DNA from: an uncultured SAR116 cluster alpha proteobacterium | Lineage (GTDB): Bacteria > Pseudomonadota > Alphaproteobacteria > Puniceispirillales > Marisalimonadaceae | NCBI GenBank assembly: GCA_902593735.1 | Contig: CACJJL010000007.1 | Coordinates: 17,886 to 81,885, forward strand | Length of the DNA: 64,000 nt | Direction of reading: 5' to 3' | Shown here: piece after piece, positions 8,661 through 16,815 of the stretch | Position numbering within the stretch: the first letter of the stretch is position 1 | How the letters are laid out: every line of letters begins with the position of its first letter | Program-made: the position numbers and the translations under genes | The notes under the pieces: model-generated | What the model saw: only the letters and a program-made list of their open reading frames with translations | What the model was told of the DNA's origin: nothing | Database searches by the model: none

Positions 8661-11510
8661 CTAATGAGCCTCAGCCCAATTATCTCCAAAACCAGTGTCT
8701 ACTTTTAAGTTAACGTTCAAAGAAACTATAGGTAAATTGGCATTCTCCATAATTACTTTTATAATATCTGAATATTTATCAATACTATTTTCTCTTATCT
8801 CAAATACGAGCTCATCATGAACTTGCATGAGCATTGAAACATCATTATTATAATCAAATAAATTATTGTGTATTCTTACCATCGCTAGTTTTATTATATC
8901 TGCGGCTGATCCTTGGATGGGTGCATTGATTGCCTGCCTTTCAGCAAATCCTCTTAACCTTTGATTTTTAGCATTACTATCATTAATATATATACGTCTG
9001 TTGAATAGAGTTTCTACATATCCATTTTCTTCTAAGTTAGATTTAACCTCTTCCATATAATCTCTAATTCTTGGAAATCTTTTGAAATATGAATCTATAA
9101 ATTCTTTAGCTTCATTAACAGAGCACTTTAATTGTTTTGCAAGACCGTAAGCAGAAATACCATATATAATTCCAAAGTTTATAGCTTTAGCTTTCCTTCT
9201 TAAATCTGACGTCATTTCATTAATAGGAACTCCAAAAACCTTGGAAGCAGTATCCGAATGGATGTCTAGATCATTATTAAAGGCGTCTAACATTTTTATT
9301 TCATCAGCTATATGCGCTATTAGCCTTAATTCAATTTGTGAATAATCCATAGATACTAATTTAAAACCTGGCTTTGACACAAAGGCGGTTCTAATTAATC
9401 TTCCTTCCTCTGTTTTTATGGGTATATTCTGTAAATTAGGATTTGAAGATGATAATCTTCCTGTACTAGCACCCACCATTGAATAATTTGTATGCACTCT
9501 ATTAGTTTTAGGATTTATTTGTTCAACTAGCGCATCAGTATAAGTACTCTTTAATTTAGAAAAATGTCTCCAATTTAAAATAAGTTGTGCAATTTCATGT
9601 CCTAAATCTGAAAGATTTTCAAGAATCTCAACACTAGTTTGCCAAGATCCATTTTTGGAGCGTTTACCACCCTCAATCCTCATTTCATCAAACAAAATTT
9701 CTCCTAGTTGTTTAGGAGAACCAATATTGAAATTTTTGCCACTGTAGTCAAAAATCTTATTTTCTAATTTAAGAATTTCATCAGATAAATTTTTTGAAAT
9801 TTCTAACAATTTTTGAGCATTTATTGTTACGCCAGTATTTTCCATTTCTATTAATACATTGATTAATGGATTCTCTAATCTTTTATAAACAGAAAATCTT
9901 TTATCATTAAATATTCTTGGTAAAATTCTATTATATATTGCTAAAGTTACATCTGCGTCTTCAGCCGCATAATCAAGCGCATCAGCAGGAGATAATTGAT
10001 GAAATAAAATTTTGTTCTTGCCTTTTCCACAAACATCCTCATATTTGATCGTATTGTGATTTAATTCACGTAAAGCCATAGAATCTAGTTTGTGATTATC
10101 TACTCTGCCTGAATCAACAACATAAGAAAGACACATAGTATCTCCAATTGGATCAATGTTTATACTACCATTGTGAGATTGTTTAAGTACTAGCGCATCA
10201 AATTTAATATTATGACCAATTTTCAAAATAGATTTATCCTCCAGAATCGGTTTAAGTAATTCAATAGCATCTTCAAAATGGACTTGATTAAAAGATTTTA
10301 TATTATCAAAATTAAAGTCTGATTGATTATCATCTAGTTTGTGTCCGTGTCTTAATGGTATATAACAAGCTAAACCTTCTTCACATGATAAAGAAATCCC
10401 AACTAATTCTGCAGTTTTTGCATTTAAAGAATTAGTTTCACAATCAAATGAAATTACTGATTTACTGTAACAATTCTCTATAAATTTTATCAATTGATGT
10501 TTATTTTCAATTAATTCGTATTTTTTGGAAATAGAACTATATTCATTAATAAAATTAATAGGATCTACATTTATCTCAGATTTAGGTATTTTAGTTTGTT
10601 GCTTTTCACTATTTTCATATTTATTTAGTAAACTTTTAAAACTATGTGACCTTAAAAAAGGAATTAATTTATTTAACTCTAATTCAGTACTTATTTTAAA
10701 TTCTTCTATATGAGATTTAATAGGAACGTCTTTTTTAAGTGTTACTAATGATCTAGATAATATTGCCTGATCTGCGTACATTAATAAGTTTTCTCTCCTT
10801 TTGTTTTGCTTTATCTCAGAAGCTCTATTTAATAATTGGTCAAGATCTCCAAATTGGTTAATCAATTCTGCTGCTGTTTTAATACCAATTCCAGGAACAC
10901 CAGGTATGTTGTCACTGGTGTCACCGGCAAGAGATTGAACATCAATTACTCTGTTGGGATAAACTCCAAATTTTTCTAAAACTTTTTCTTCATTAATCCA
11001 AAATTGTTTCATCGGATCAAATAAAGTTATATTTTGATCGACTAGTTGCATCAAATCTTTATCACTAGATACTATTATAACATTTTTATTCATTTTTGAT
11101 GCTAAATCGGAATATGTAGCAATTAAATCGTCAGCTTCATACCCTTCCATTTCGACAACAGGTAATCCAATTGCGTTAGTAGCATCTCGAATAATTGAAA
11201 ATTGAGGGATTAATTCATCAGGAGGATCAGATCTATTTGCTTTATACAAATCATATAAATCATTTCTGAAAGTTTTTCTAGCAACATCAAATATAACTGC
11301 TACATAACATGGTTTAAAATCATCAATTAGTTTAAGAAGCATTTTAGTATAACCAAACACTGCATTTACTGGAACGCCATTACTATTGCTCATTGAAGGG
11401 AGGCCATAAAAAGCTCTAAAAATATATCCTGACCCATCAATTAGAAATAAATTATTTGGATCATTCAATTTAAGTTTAGGTCTTATATTATTTTCAATAG
11501 GTGTATTCAT
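8661..11510 (-). CDS. polA: DNA polymerase I
   Basis: A full three-domain polymerase of 949 aa for Okazaki fragment processing and repair. The N-terminal 5' nuclease has LIDGSGYIFRAFYG and the GVPGIGIKTA helix-hairpin-helix. The 3'-5' exonuclease appears active: FDCETNSL, IGHNIKFDAL and YAAEDADVT keep the catalytic acidic residues and Tyr. Polymerase motifs A (MDYSQIELRL), B (RRKAKAINFGIIYG) and C (QVHDELVFE) are intact. Some marine alphaproteobacteria have lost proofreading in PolA; this one has not. It is transcribed alone, with about 180 bp to the divergent ABC gene. Confidence 0.97.
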   Translation of the reverse strand: MNTPIENNIRPKLKLNDPNNLFLIDGSGYIFRAFYGLPSMSNSNGVPVNAVFGYTKMLLKLIDDFKPCYVAVIFDVARKTFRNDLYDLYKANRSDPPDELIPQFSIIRDATNAIGLPVVEMEGYEADDLIATYSDLASKMNKNVIIVSSDKDLMQLVDQNITLFDPMKQFWINEEKVLEKFGVYPNRVIDVQSLAGDTSDNIPGVPGIGIKTAAELINQFGDLDQLLNRASEIKQNKRRENLLMYADQAILSRSLVTLKKDVPIKSHIEEFKISTELELNKLIPFLRSHSFKSLLNKYENSEKQQTKIPKSEINVDPINFINEYSSISKKYELIENKHQLIKFIENCYSKSVISFDCETNSLNAKTAELVGISLSCEEGLACYIPLRHGHKLDDNQSDFNFDNIKSFNQVHFEDAIELLKPILEDKSILKIGHNIKFDALVLKQSHNGSINIDPIGDTMCLSYVVDSGRVDNHKLDSMALRELNHNTIKYEDVCGKGKNKILFHQLSPADALDYAAEDADVTLAIYNRILPRIFNDKRFSVYKRLENPLINVLIEMENTGVTINAQKLLEISKNLSDEILKLENKIFDYSGKNFNIGSPKQLGEILFDEMRIEGGKRSKNGSWQTSVEILENLSDLGHEIAQLILNWRHFSKLKSTYTDALVEQINPKTNRVHTNYSMVGASTGRLSSSNPNLQNIPIKTEEGRLIRTAFVSKPGFKLVSMDYSQIELRLIAHIADEIKMLDAFNNDLDIHSDTASKVFGVPINEMTSDLRRKAKAINFGIIYGISAYGLAKQLKCSVNEAKEFIDSYFKRFPRIRDYMEEVKSNLEENGYVETLFNRRIYINDSNAKNQRLRGFAERQAINAPIQGSAADIIKLAMVRIHNNLFDYNNDVSMLMQVHDELVFEIRENSIDKYSDIIKVIMENANLPIVSLNVNLKVDTGFGDNWAEAH

Positions 11511-11575
11511 TTAATTTACAGAATTAATTCTATTAGATTTATTTTTGTATTAAGAAAAATTGCATTTAAACTATC

Positions 11576-11608
11576 TTGCAACCAATTTGTTAACAGTATT
11601 ATTATAAT
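11576..11608 (+). promoter_or_regulatory. Possible sigma70 promoter for the ABC ATPase gene
   Basis: TTGCAA (11576-11581) is followed after 18 bases by TATTAT (11600-11605), with an overlapping TATAAT at 11603-11608. It faces the gene starting at 11690, in the 179-bp divergent gap with polA. In DNA this AT-rich such matches occur by chance, so this is weak. Confidence 0.3.
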
Positions 11609-11689
11609 TAATAATTAGATAGTTGTCATTAAATCAAAATTAATGTCATTTTATAAAATAATATTTATTTTAGAAAAGAAAGAGCTTAA

Positions 11690-12646
11690 GTGACAGAAAA
11701 ATATTGGGAAATTCCAGATAATCAATTAGCATTGCAAATTGAAAAATTATTTAAAATTTATAATGATAAAGTTAAAAACATTGCCTTAAATGACATATCC
11801 TTAAACGTCCCGGTAGGAAGTATATTTGGTTTACTTGGACCAAATGGTGCAGGAAAATCAACTCTAATCAACATTATTTCTGGGTCAGTTTTAAAAACTT
11901 CTGGAAAAGTTCGTGTATGGGGTTTAGACATAGATAAATATAGAAAACAATCTAAACTTGCCGTTGGCGTTGTACCACAAGAACTGAACATAGATGCTTT
12001 TTTCACACCAAAAGAAACACTTAATCTCCATTCTGGAATGTTTAATGTTCCAAAAGTTAGTTGGAGAACAGACGAACTTTTAGAATTAATGGATTTAACT
12101 GACAAAGCTGAAACATATAGCCGAAAATTATCTGGCGGAATGAGACGAAGGCTATTAGTAGCAAAAGCGATGGTTCATTCACCACCTATTGTTATACTTG
12201 ATGAGCCGACTGCAGGAGTGGATGTAGAATTAAGACAAAAACTATGGAATTATTTTAAAAAATTAAATAAATTGGGTGTTACAATAGTATTAACCACACA
12301 TTATTTAGAAGAGGCTGAATTTTTGTGTGATCATATTGCTATAATCAATAAAGGCAAAATTATTGCTAACGAAACAAAAAAATCATTACTTTCAAAATCA
12401 AATCAAAAAGTAATATTTATTACATTGACTAACGACAAGATTACCAAAAAGGATAAAGAATGTCTTAAAGATATTAATAATATTAAAATTCTTAAAAATA
12501 AAGTTAAAATATACTTCGACCCTAAACACATATCTATGAACAAAATTATGGAAACAATTTATAAAACAGATTTAAAAATATTAGATTTATCTACTAAAGA
12601 CATCCGCCTCGAAGAAATTTTTGTTAATTTGATCAAAGATAATTAG
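11690..12646 (+). CDS. ABC-2-type transporter ATP-binding protein (YadG-like)
   Basis: A 318-aa ABC ATPase with Walker A GPNGAGKST (residues 50-58), Q-loop VVPQELN, signature LSGGMRRRL, Walker B VILDEPTAGVD and switch His in TTHYLEEAE. The segment KLAVGVVPQELNIDAFFTPK is typical of the YadG-like group, whose partners are ABC-2 (YadH-like) permeases for export. The last ~90 residues form the usual C-terminal extension. The start is GTG, 7 bases after AAAGAG. No permease gene adjoins it; the next gene encodes a GIY-YIG protein. The transported substrate is unknown. Confidence 0.85.
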   Translation: MTEKYWEIPDNQLALQIEKLFKIYNDKVKNIALNDISLNVPVGSIFGLLGPNGAGKSTLINIISGSVLKTSGKVRVWGLDIDKYRKQSKLAVGVVPQELNIDAFFTPKETLNLHSGMFNVPKVSWRTDELLELMDLTDKAETYSRKLSGGMRRRLLVAKAMVHSPPIVILDEPTAGVDVELRQKLWNYFKKLNKLGVTIVLTTHYLEEAEFLCDHIAIINKGKIIANETKKSLLSKSNQKVIFITLTNDKITKKDKECLKDINNIKILKNKVKIYFDPKHISMNKIMETIYKTDLKILDLSTKDIRLEEIFVNLIKDN

Positions 12647-12659
12647 ATAAAATAATTGA

Positions 12660-12926
12660 ATGAATTGGGTTGTTTATATTGTGAAATGTAATGATAGCTC
12701 TATGTATACAGGTATATCAAATAATTTAAAAAGAAGATTAGATACCCATACAAAGGGTAGTGGTTCAAAATATGTTAGAGCAAGATTACCTTTTAAATTA
12801 ATTTATACCGAAGAGTGCCTTAGTAGAAGCAAAGCTATGAAAAGAGAAATAGAAATAAAAAAACTTGATAAGAAAAATAAAGAATTACTAGTCGAATTAT
12901 ATAATAAAAAAAAGGAGTTATTATGA
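12660..12926 (+). CDS. GIY-YIG domain protein (UPF0213/YhbQ-like)
   Basis: An 88-aa protein made of a single GIY-YIG nuclease-like domain: WVVYIVKCNDSSMYTGISN gives the two-Tyr motif, followed by RLDTHTKGSGSKYVRAR with the catalytic-type Arg and His, and a C-terminal basic tail. Such single-domain proteins are common in bacteria, and their role (DNA repair or structure-specific cleavage) is mostly inferred. It lies 13 bp after the ABC gene and its stop overlaps the next ATG (ATGA), so the three genes are probably one transcript. Confidence 0.85.
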   Translation: MNWVVYIVKCNDSSMYTGISNNLKRRLDTHTKGSGSKYVRARLPFKLIYTEECLSRSKAMKREIEIKKLDKKNKELLVELYNKKKELL

Positions 12927-13267
12927 ATATTTCTAAATTTGTTTTTATAGTCTCTATGAATGTTAAAAAAGAATATGAAAATTTATTTAATGAAGTATAT
13001 GATGGAGAACATGTACCGCATTTGCTTAATGTTCCAGGAGTAAATAAAGTAACTAGAGGGAAAGGAATACCCTTTAATTTTTCTATAGGTGGGAAAACAA
13101 AATCAATGGATTCACCCAAACAAAAATTTGTGGCTATGTATGAAATAGATAATCCAGAAGTTATCAATAGTAAAGAATGGGCAATTGCAGTTGAAAAAGG
13201 AAGATGGAGCACACAAGTAAGGCAACATACTTATGACAGATCACATTTTTTGTATGAATATTGTTAA
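12923..13267 (+). CDS. Small protein, probable dimeric alpha/beta-barrel (EthD-like) fold
   Basis: I do not recognise a specific family. The 114-aa protein begins with a beta strand (KFVFIVSMNV), then EYENLFNEVYDGEHVPHLLNVPGV, a pattern of ferredoxin-like dimeric barrel proteins such as EthD-like and related domains, which have an EHVP-type helix followed by a PGV strand. No signal peptide or membrane helix. The start overlaps the stop of the GIY-YIG gene by 4 bases, supporting translational coupling. Function is unknown; a small-molecule enzyme is possible. Confidence 0.7.
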   Translation: MNISKFVFIVSMNVKKEYENLFNEVYDGEHVPHLLNVPGVNKVTRGKGIPFNFSIGGKTKSMDSPKQKFVAMYEIDNPEVINSKEWAIAVEKGRWSTQVRQHTYDRSHFLYEYC

Positions 13268-13296
13268 ATTTTAATGAAATTTAAATGAATTTTCTT

Positions 13297-13323
13297 TTGA
13301 CATACTTTAATTTTTTATATCAT
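13297..13323 (+). promoter_or_regulatory. Possible promoter of the 79-aa gene
   Basis: A consensus TTGACA (13297-13302) is followed after 15 bases by TATCAT (13318-13323), about 35 bp before the ATG at 13359. The -35 match is perfect; the spacer is short. It lies between two co-directional genes and would separate the 79-aa gene from the ABC/GIY-YIG group. Confidence 0.45.
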
Positions 13324-13358
13324 AGTTATTAAATTATTTAATTTTACGGAGATTAAGT

Positions 13359-13598
13359 ATGTCAAACATAATCGAAACTAAATTTGGTACATTACTAAAT
13401 ACTAGTAAAATAGCTGCAGGTAGCGCATCAAGCATTAAGAAAAACGGTGCATTCTATAATTTCTCTTTAAGAATAACCCATGATGATATTCGTGAGTATT
13501 CATTTACAAATTTAGCGAGAGCTGAGTATATGAGACGGATAATGATTGATCACTTGGAACAAAAGATAAAAAAAGAATCTAAAATTTCAAAAAACTAA
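13359..13598 (+). CDS. Small hypothetical protein (79 aa)
   Basis: No family recognised. The 79-residue product is soluble, with a serine/alanine-rich stretch (KIAAGSASSIKKNG), a predicted beta strand region (FYNFSLRITHDD) and a basic C-terminal helix (ARAEYMRRIMIDHLEQK). A well-placed GGAG ribosome site (ACGGAGATTAAGT then ATG) and a candidate promoter upstream support that it is expressed. It is transcribed on its own. The basic helix might bind nucleic acid, but this is a guess. Confidence 0.6.
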   Translation: MSNIIETKFGTLLNTSKIAAGSASSIKKNGAFYNFSLRITHDDIREYSFTNLARAEYMRRIMIDHLEQKIKKESKISKN

Positions 13599-13796
13599 AT
13601 TATTCACTTATTTGTTTAAACAGATTATTTCTTAAAAATATAATGTAATTAGAATAGTTGTATAAAATTATTTAATTAAAAACGATTAAATTTTAACTAA
13701 GTTTAAGATTATGCATAAAAAAATTACATTTATGATATTTTTTATACAAAATATTTTTACTATTAGCATTCTGCAACCATTTGTAATTGAATAAAT
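13599..13796. other. 198-bp AT-rich intergenic region
   Basis: No open frame with a ribosome site, RNA gene or convincing hairpin was seen. It presumably carries the promoter of the following small gene. Confidence 0.4.
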
Positions 13797-13810
13797 ATGG
13801 GAGGTTTTAC

Positions 13811-13817
13811 AAAGGAG
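13811..13817 (+). promoter_or_regulatory. Strong Shine-Dalgarno sequence setting the start of the 70-aa gene
   Basis: AAAGGAG is six bases before the ATG at 13824. This supports translation of the small protein and argues against the in-frame ATG at 13797, which lies before the ribosome site. Confidence 0.65.
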
Positions 13818-13823
13818 ATAATA

Positions 13824-14036
13824 ATGTTTTTTGCTATAATGCTAGTTTGCTCACCTCTCAATCTAATTCATCATGGTAATGAGTGCTTTGGAATTGAAGA
13901 CACTAATGGTTACTATTTAACAATGGATAAGTGCAGTCTCAGAATAAATGAAATGGAAACTGACCTTTTAACAGCTCTTAATTATCCTGTAATAATAAGA
14001 AAAAGTTGCATAAGAGTTAATATGAAACCTGCATAG
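13824..14036 (+). CDS. Small cysteine-containing protein, possibly exported
   Basis: A 70-aa product of unknown function. It opens with a short hydrophobic segment (MFFAIMLVCSPLNL) and has four cysteines, in the contexts LVCSP, NECFG, DKCSL and KSCIR, plus a compact pattern of alternating strand and helix. Small proteins with a hydrophobic start, paired cysteines and a YxTMDKC-like element occur in marine bacteria and phages as I recall, without known role. The cysteines suggest a disulfide-bonded periplasmic domain or a metal site. The start was chosen by the AAAGGAG site. It is convergent with the DUF3147-like gene, one base apart. Confidence 0.6.
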   Translation: MFFAIMLVCSPLNLIHHGNECFGIEDTNGYYLTMDKCSLRINEMETDLLTALNYPVIIRKSCIRVNMKPA

Positions 14037-14037
14037 C

Positions 14038-14385
14038 TTAAATAATCTTATAACCAAATTTTTTAGACAAAAAATGAACTACTAATATGAAAAGAATTGT
14101 TAGCATTACGCTAAAGAACATTGCAAAATAAAATCCAAATTTATTAATAAAGTAAGGAAATAGTATAAACATTGGTAATGTTGGAAGCACGTATAAAAGA
14201 GTGTAGGACACATGACTAGATATTTTTTCAATGGAGTTACCTTCATATTTTAGCCAAAATAAAATTATGAAAGTTGTAATTGGTAATGCTGCAATTAGTC
14301 CTGCAATCCTATCATTTAACTTTGCTACCTCAGTTATTACAGCTATAACTATTGCAGTTATAATAATTTTAAAAAAAATAATCAT
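14038..14385 (-). CDS. DUF3147-like small membrane protein
   Basis: A 115-aa integral membrane protein with about four predicted helices (residues ~3-20, ~30-45, ~62-82, ~88-108). The sequence ITEVAKLNDRIAGLIAALPI followed by a polar gap resembles the DUF3147 family, small inner-membrane proteins of unknown function. No ligand or catalytic residues are visible. It stands alone on this strand and converges on the cysteine-rich gene. Confidence 0.65.
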   Translation of the reverse strand: MIIFFKIIITAIVIAVITEVAKLNDRIAGLIAALPITTFIILFWLKYEGNSIEKISSHVSYTLLYVLPTLPMFILFPYFINKFGFYFAMFFSVMLTILFILVVHFLSKKFGYKII

Positions 14386-14864
14386 AGTGTAGTTTAAAAA
14401 TGAAAATTTGATAAAATCAATCGTAAAGTTTTATTTTTTAAAAAATCCTTAAGATGAAAATATTTAATATATTTATCAAATAAAAATTGTTTAACAAAAT
14501 TAATTATATAAAAAATTTTTTCGATTTATTTCAAATCCAAAGCAAAAATAATTAATGGATAAGTATTAATTATCTTATTTTTAGAGTGTACTAAATAGAA
14601 TGCGTGAATATCTTTTATTTGAAGAATTATATGTAGCCAGTTATCTTCAAGTTTTTTTAGGAATTGATTTTGTGTGCTCAAGGCAGAATAATACGACATA
14701 GTTTTAAAGCTAAAACATACTCTCTTTACCACATGTTAATTTTTCAAATCATATGGTACACACTTTGAGAAATAATAAGTTTGATTGCAATTGATAACAT
14801 TATTTAAGATATATTTGTTTCTCAAATTGTTTTACACTTTCAAAAAGCAGTTAAATTTATATTT
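14386..14864. other. About 480 bp without a supported gene
   Basis: Very AT-rich. A 68-codon minus-strand frame (14526-14732, GTG start) lacks a ribosome site and family features and I do not accept it as a gene. No RNA or repeat was recognised apart from the tRNA-Leu terminator at the right edge. It should hold the promoter of the DUF3147-like gene. Confidence 0.4.
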
Positions 14865-14891
14865 AAAAACATTGAGTTAGATATAACTCAA
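14865..14891 (-). terminator. Intrinsic terminator of tRNA-Leu
   Basis: On the minus strand, 13 bases after the tRNA 3' end, an 8-bp perfect stem (TTGAGTTA / TAACTCAA) with a 4-base loop is followed by TGTTTTT. Position and U-run fit a Rho-independent terminator. Confidence 0.7.
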
Positions 14892-14904
14892 GGTTTGGGA
14901 TTAA

Positions 14905-14991
14905 TGGTGCGGCTGAGAAGACTCGAACTTCCACGGGTTTTATCCCACAGCGACCTCAACGCTGCGCGTCTACCAGTTCCGCCACAGCCGC
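14905..14991 (-). tRNA. tRNA-Leu (anticodon GAG)
   Basis: An 87-base tRNA with encoded CCA. Acceptor GCGGCTG pairs with CAGCCGC; the anticodon stem CAGCG/CGCTG carries loop TTGAGGT with anticodon GAG, reading CUC/CUU Leu codons. A long variable arm (GGGATAAAACCC) is as expected for Leu. It is a single-gene unit ending in its own terminator. Confidence 0.95.
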
Positions 14992-15079
14992 ACTTTAAAT
15001 GTTCTTCTGCGATAACAAAATGATATAACTATTGCAAGATAAATAATATATTGTATCTATTAAAAAGAAAGTAATTATC

Positions 15080-15730
15080 TTGATTAATAAAATAGAATGG
15101 AAAACCTCAAAAAACCCTGTAGAATATAATTTTGCAGTTAAAGAGATGAAAAACCGTGTTTTAGAAATAAAAAAAAACTCTAGGAGCGAAATGATTTGGC
15201 TATTAGAGCATAATTCGATTTTTACAGCTGGAACATCTGCTAAAAAAGAAGATTTAATAAATAGTGAAGTTAATTTCCAATATACTGGAAGAGGTGGTCA
15301 ATGGACTTGGCATGGCCCTGGGCAACGAGTTGTTTATTTAATGCTTAATTTAAAAAGAAGATTACAAGATGTAAAAGCATATGTGTATGCACTAGAAGAA
15401 TTAATAATCCTTACTTTAAAAGACTTCTGTATTAATGGAACAAGAATGTATGATCAACCAGGTGTTTGGGTAAAAAATCATAATAAATATAATAAAATTG
15501 CTTCACTAGGAATAAGAATATCCAGTTGGATAACATTTCATGGAATATCAATAAATGTAAATCCAAATTTAAATGAATTTAATAATATTGTACCGTGTGG
15601 TATTAAAGACTCTGGGGTGACTAGTTTTTATGATTTAGGAAAAAAAATATCATTAAAAGAATTAGATTTATGTCTGAAAAAAAATTTTAATGATATCTTT
15701 GATAATGATGGTTTATTTAAACTAAAATAA
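15080..15730 (+). CDS. lipB: Octanoyl-ACP:protein N-octanoyltransferase
   Basis: LipB moves octanoate from acyl carrier protein to lipoyl domains, the first step of lipoate synthesis used by pyruvate and 2-oxoglutarate dehydrogenases and the glycine cleavage system. Conserved elements: TGRGGQWTWHGPGQRVVY, the catalytic Lys in NKIASLGIRI, TFHGISINV, and the catalytic Cys in VPCGI. At 216 aa it is of normal length. The start is TTG after AAAGAAAG; no upstream ATG is available. It is transcribed alone and converges on the HEPN-like gene. Confidence 0.95.
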   Translation: MINKIEWKTSKNPVEYNFAVKEMKNRVLEIKKNSRSEMIWLLEHNSIFTAGTSAKKEDLINSEVNFQYTGRGGQWTWHGPGQRVVYLMLNLKRRLQDVKAYVYALEELIILTLKDFCINGTRMYDQPGVWVKNHNKYNKIASLGIRISSWITFHGISINVNPNLNEFNNIVPCGIKDSGVTSFYDLGKKISLKELDLCLKKNFNDIFDNDGLFKLK

Positions 15731-15733
15731 TCA

Positions 15734-16114
15734 TTATTTTCTAAATAGAATATAAAAACACCTTTTTAAGGTAGTGTCAGCACGAATTGCATCTAATTCT
15801 AAAGTCTTTTTACTATCTTGATTACCTAAAAACCCTTCTATAGGTTTTTCAAAATGAAGTATTTGATTACGTCTAATTCTTAACCAATGAAAATCCTTTG
15901 AGCTTTTAAAGTGATTTATATCTATACCATCTACATAATCTAAATTATCAATATTATTCATAATATTATCAATAATCGTAAGGGATAATATAATTACTGA
16001 CGCCCACATTTTATTTTTAAACGCAATATTATACTCATCAAATAACACTTTAGCGTGAGGATTTAATTGCTTCACGAAATCTTCATTTATCTTTTTTATC
16101 ATTGGAGAAAACAT
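15734..16114 (-). CDS. Small helical protein with a HEPN-like R-N-x3-H motif
   Basis: A 126-aa predicted all-helical protein of unknown function. The striking element is RRNQILHFEKP near residues 80-92: an Arg-Asn-x3-His pattern like the Rx4-6H motif of HEPN-domain ribonucleases and nucleotide-binding proteins, preceded by a helix rich in hydrophobic residues (WASVIILSLTIIDNIMNNI). HEPN proteins often act in toxin-antitoxin or antiviral settings, but no antitoxin partner lies next to it. It follows atp12 by 4 bp and is probably co-transcribed with it. The HEPN assignment is inference from motif and helix pattern. Confidence 0.6.
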   Translation of the reverse strand: MFSPMIKKINEDFVKQLNPHAKVLFDEYNIAFKNKMWASVIILSLTIIDNIMNNIDNLDYVDGIDINHFKSSKDFHWLRIRRNQILHFEKPIEGFLGNQDSKKTLELDAIRADTTLKRCFYILFRK

Positions 16115-16118
16115 TATT

Positions 16119-16814
16119 TTATTTAAGACAATCTAAAAAGAATATAGATTTATTTAATTCAATGGATACTTCTTTTCTTTTTTGTGAAGTTTCTTTATCA
16201 AAACCCCAATTTTCTGATTGCCATAGTTCGTCTAAAAACGATAACTCATAAGCTTCATTTTTTGATATTTTCCTTTTTATAACACATAATGATAAAAAAA
16301 TTGATCCTGTAATATTTGTAATTCTATGTAATGCTGATATCTCAAAAATATTGAACTGATTAATTAAATTATTTAACTTACTGTGTACAGAAGTGTGTTG
16401 TTTTTTAGGTAAAATACCTTGAAACACTTGAACTTTGGTGCCGATAAATTTCTCAATAAGTAATATTATTGGATCCCATTTATTTTTTTGTAGTTCAACT
16501 AATTCTTTTGGATTTTCAGCGCGATAACAAATTAAATCCGTATCAATATAATCAAGAATATCGTCAATATACAAATTTCTATTATCTGTTACTTTATCTA
16601 AAGAGGTTGATATAAGACCATAAAAAATCATTGAATTAGTATTTATATTTTTTGAAACTTGATCCCATTCTTTTACAATCTCTTGTGTTAAACGCAAGTT
16701 TGGTAGTACTAATTTCCTTTTGCGAGGTGTTTGTAGAATTTTTTCATCTAACATAATTTGAAAAGAGTTAGATGATATTTTTTTTATACTGACTTTTTTC
16801 CAAAATTTTTTCAT
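16119..16814 (-). CDS. ATP12-family ATP synthase assembly chaperone
   Basis: A 231-aa homologue of mitochondrial Atp12, which binds the F1 alpha subunit before hexamer assembly; the family is typical of alphaproteobacteria and mitochondria. Family elements include the N-terminal LDEKILQTPRKRKLVLPN, the EWDQVSKNINTNSM helix and LICYRAENPKELVELQKNKWDPI. It lies 1 bp after the HAD phosphatase gene and 4 bp before the HEPN-like gene. Confidence 0.9.
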   Translation of the reverse strand: MKKFWKKVSIKKISSNSFQIMLDEKILQTPRKRKLVLPNLRLTQEIVKEWDQVSKNINTNSMIFYGLISTSLDKVTDNRNLYIDDILDYIDTDLICYRAENPKELVELQKNKWDPIILLIEKFIGTKVQVFQGILPKKQHTSVHSKLNNLINQFNIFEISALHRITNITGSIFLSLCVIKRKISKNEAYELSFLDELWQSENWGFDKETSQKRKEVSIELNKSIFFLDCLK

Positions 16815-16815
16815 T

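Noticed and set aside
14526..14732. 68-codon minus-strand frame with a GTG start
   Set aside because: No ribosome site, no family resemblance, in an AT-rich gap where such frames arise by chance.
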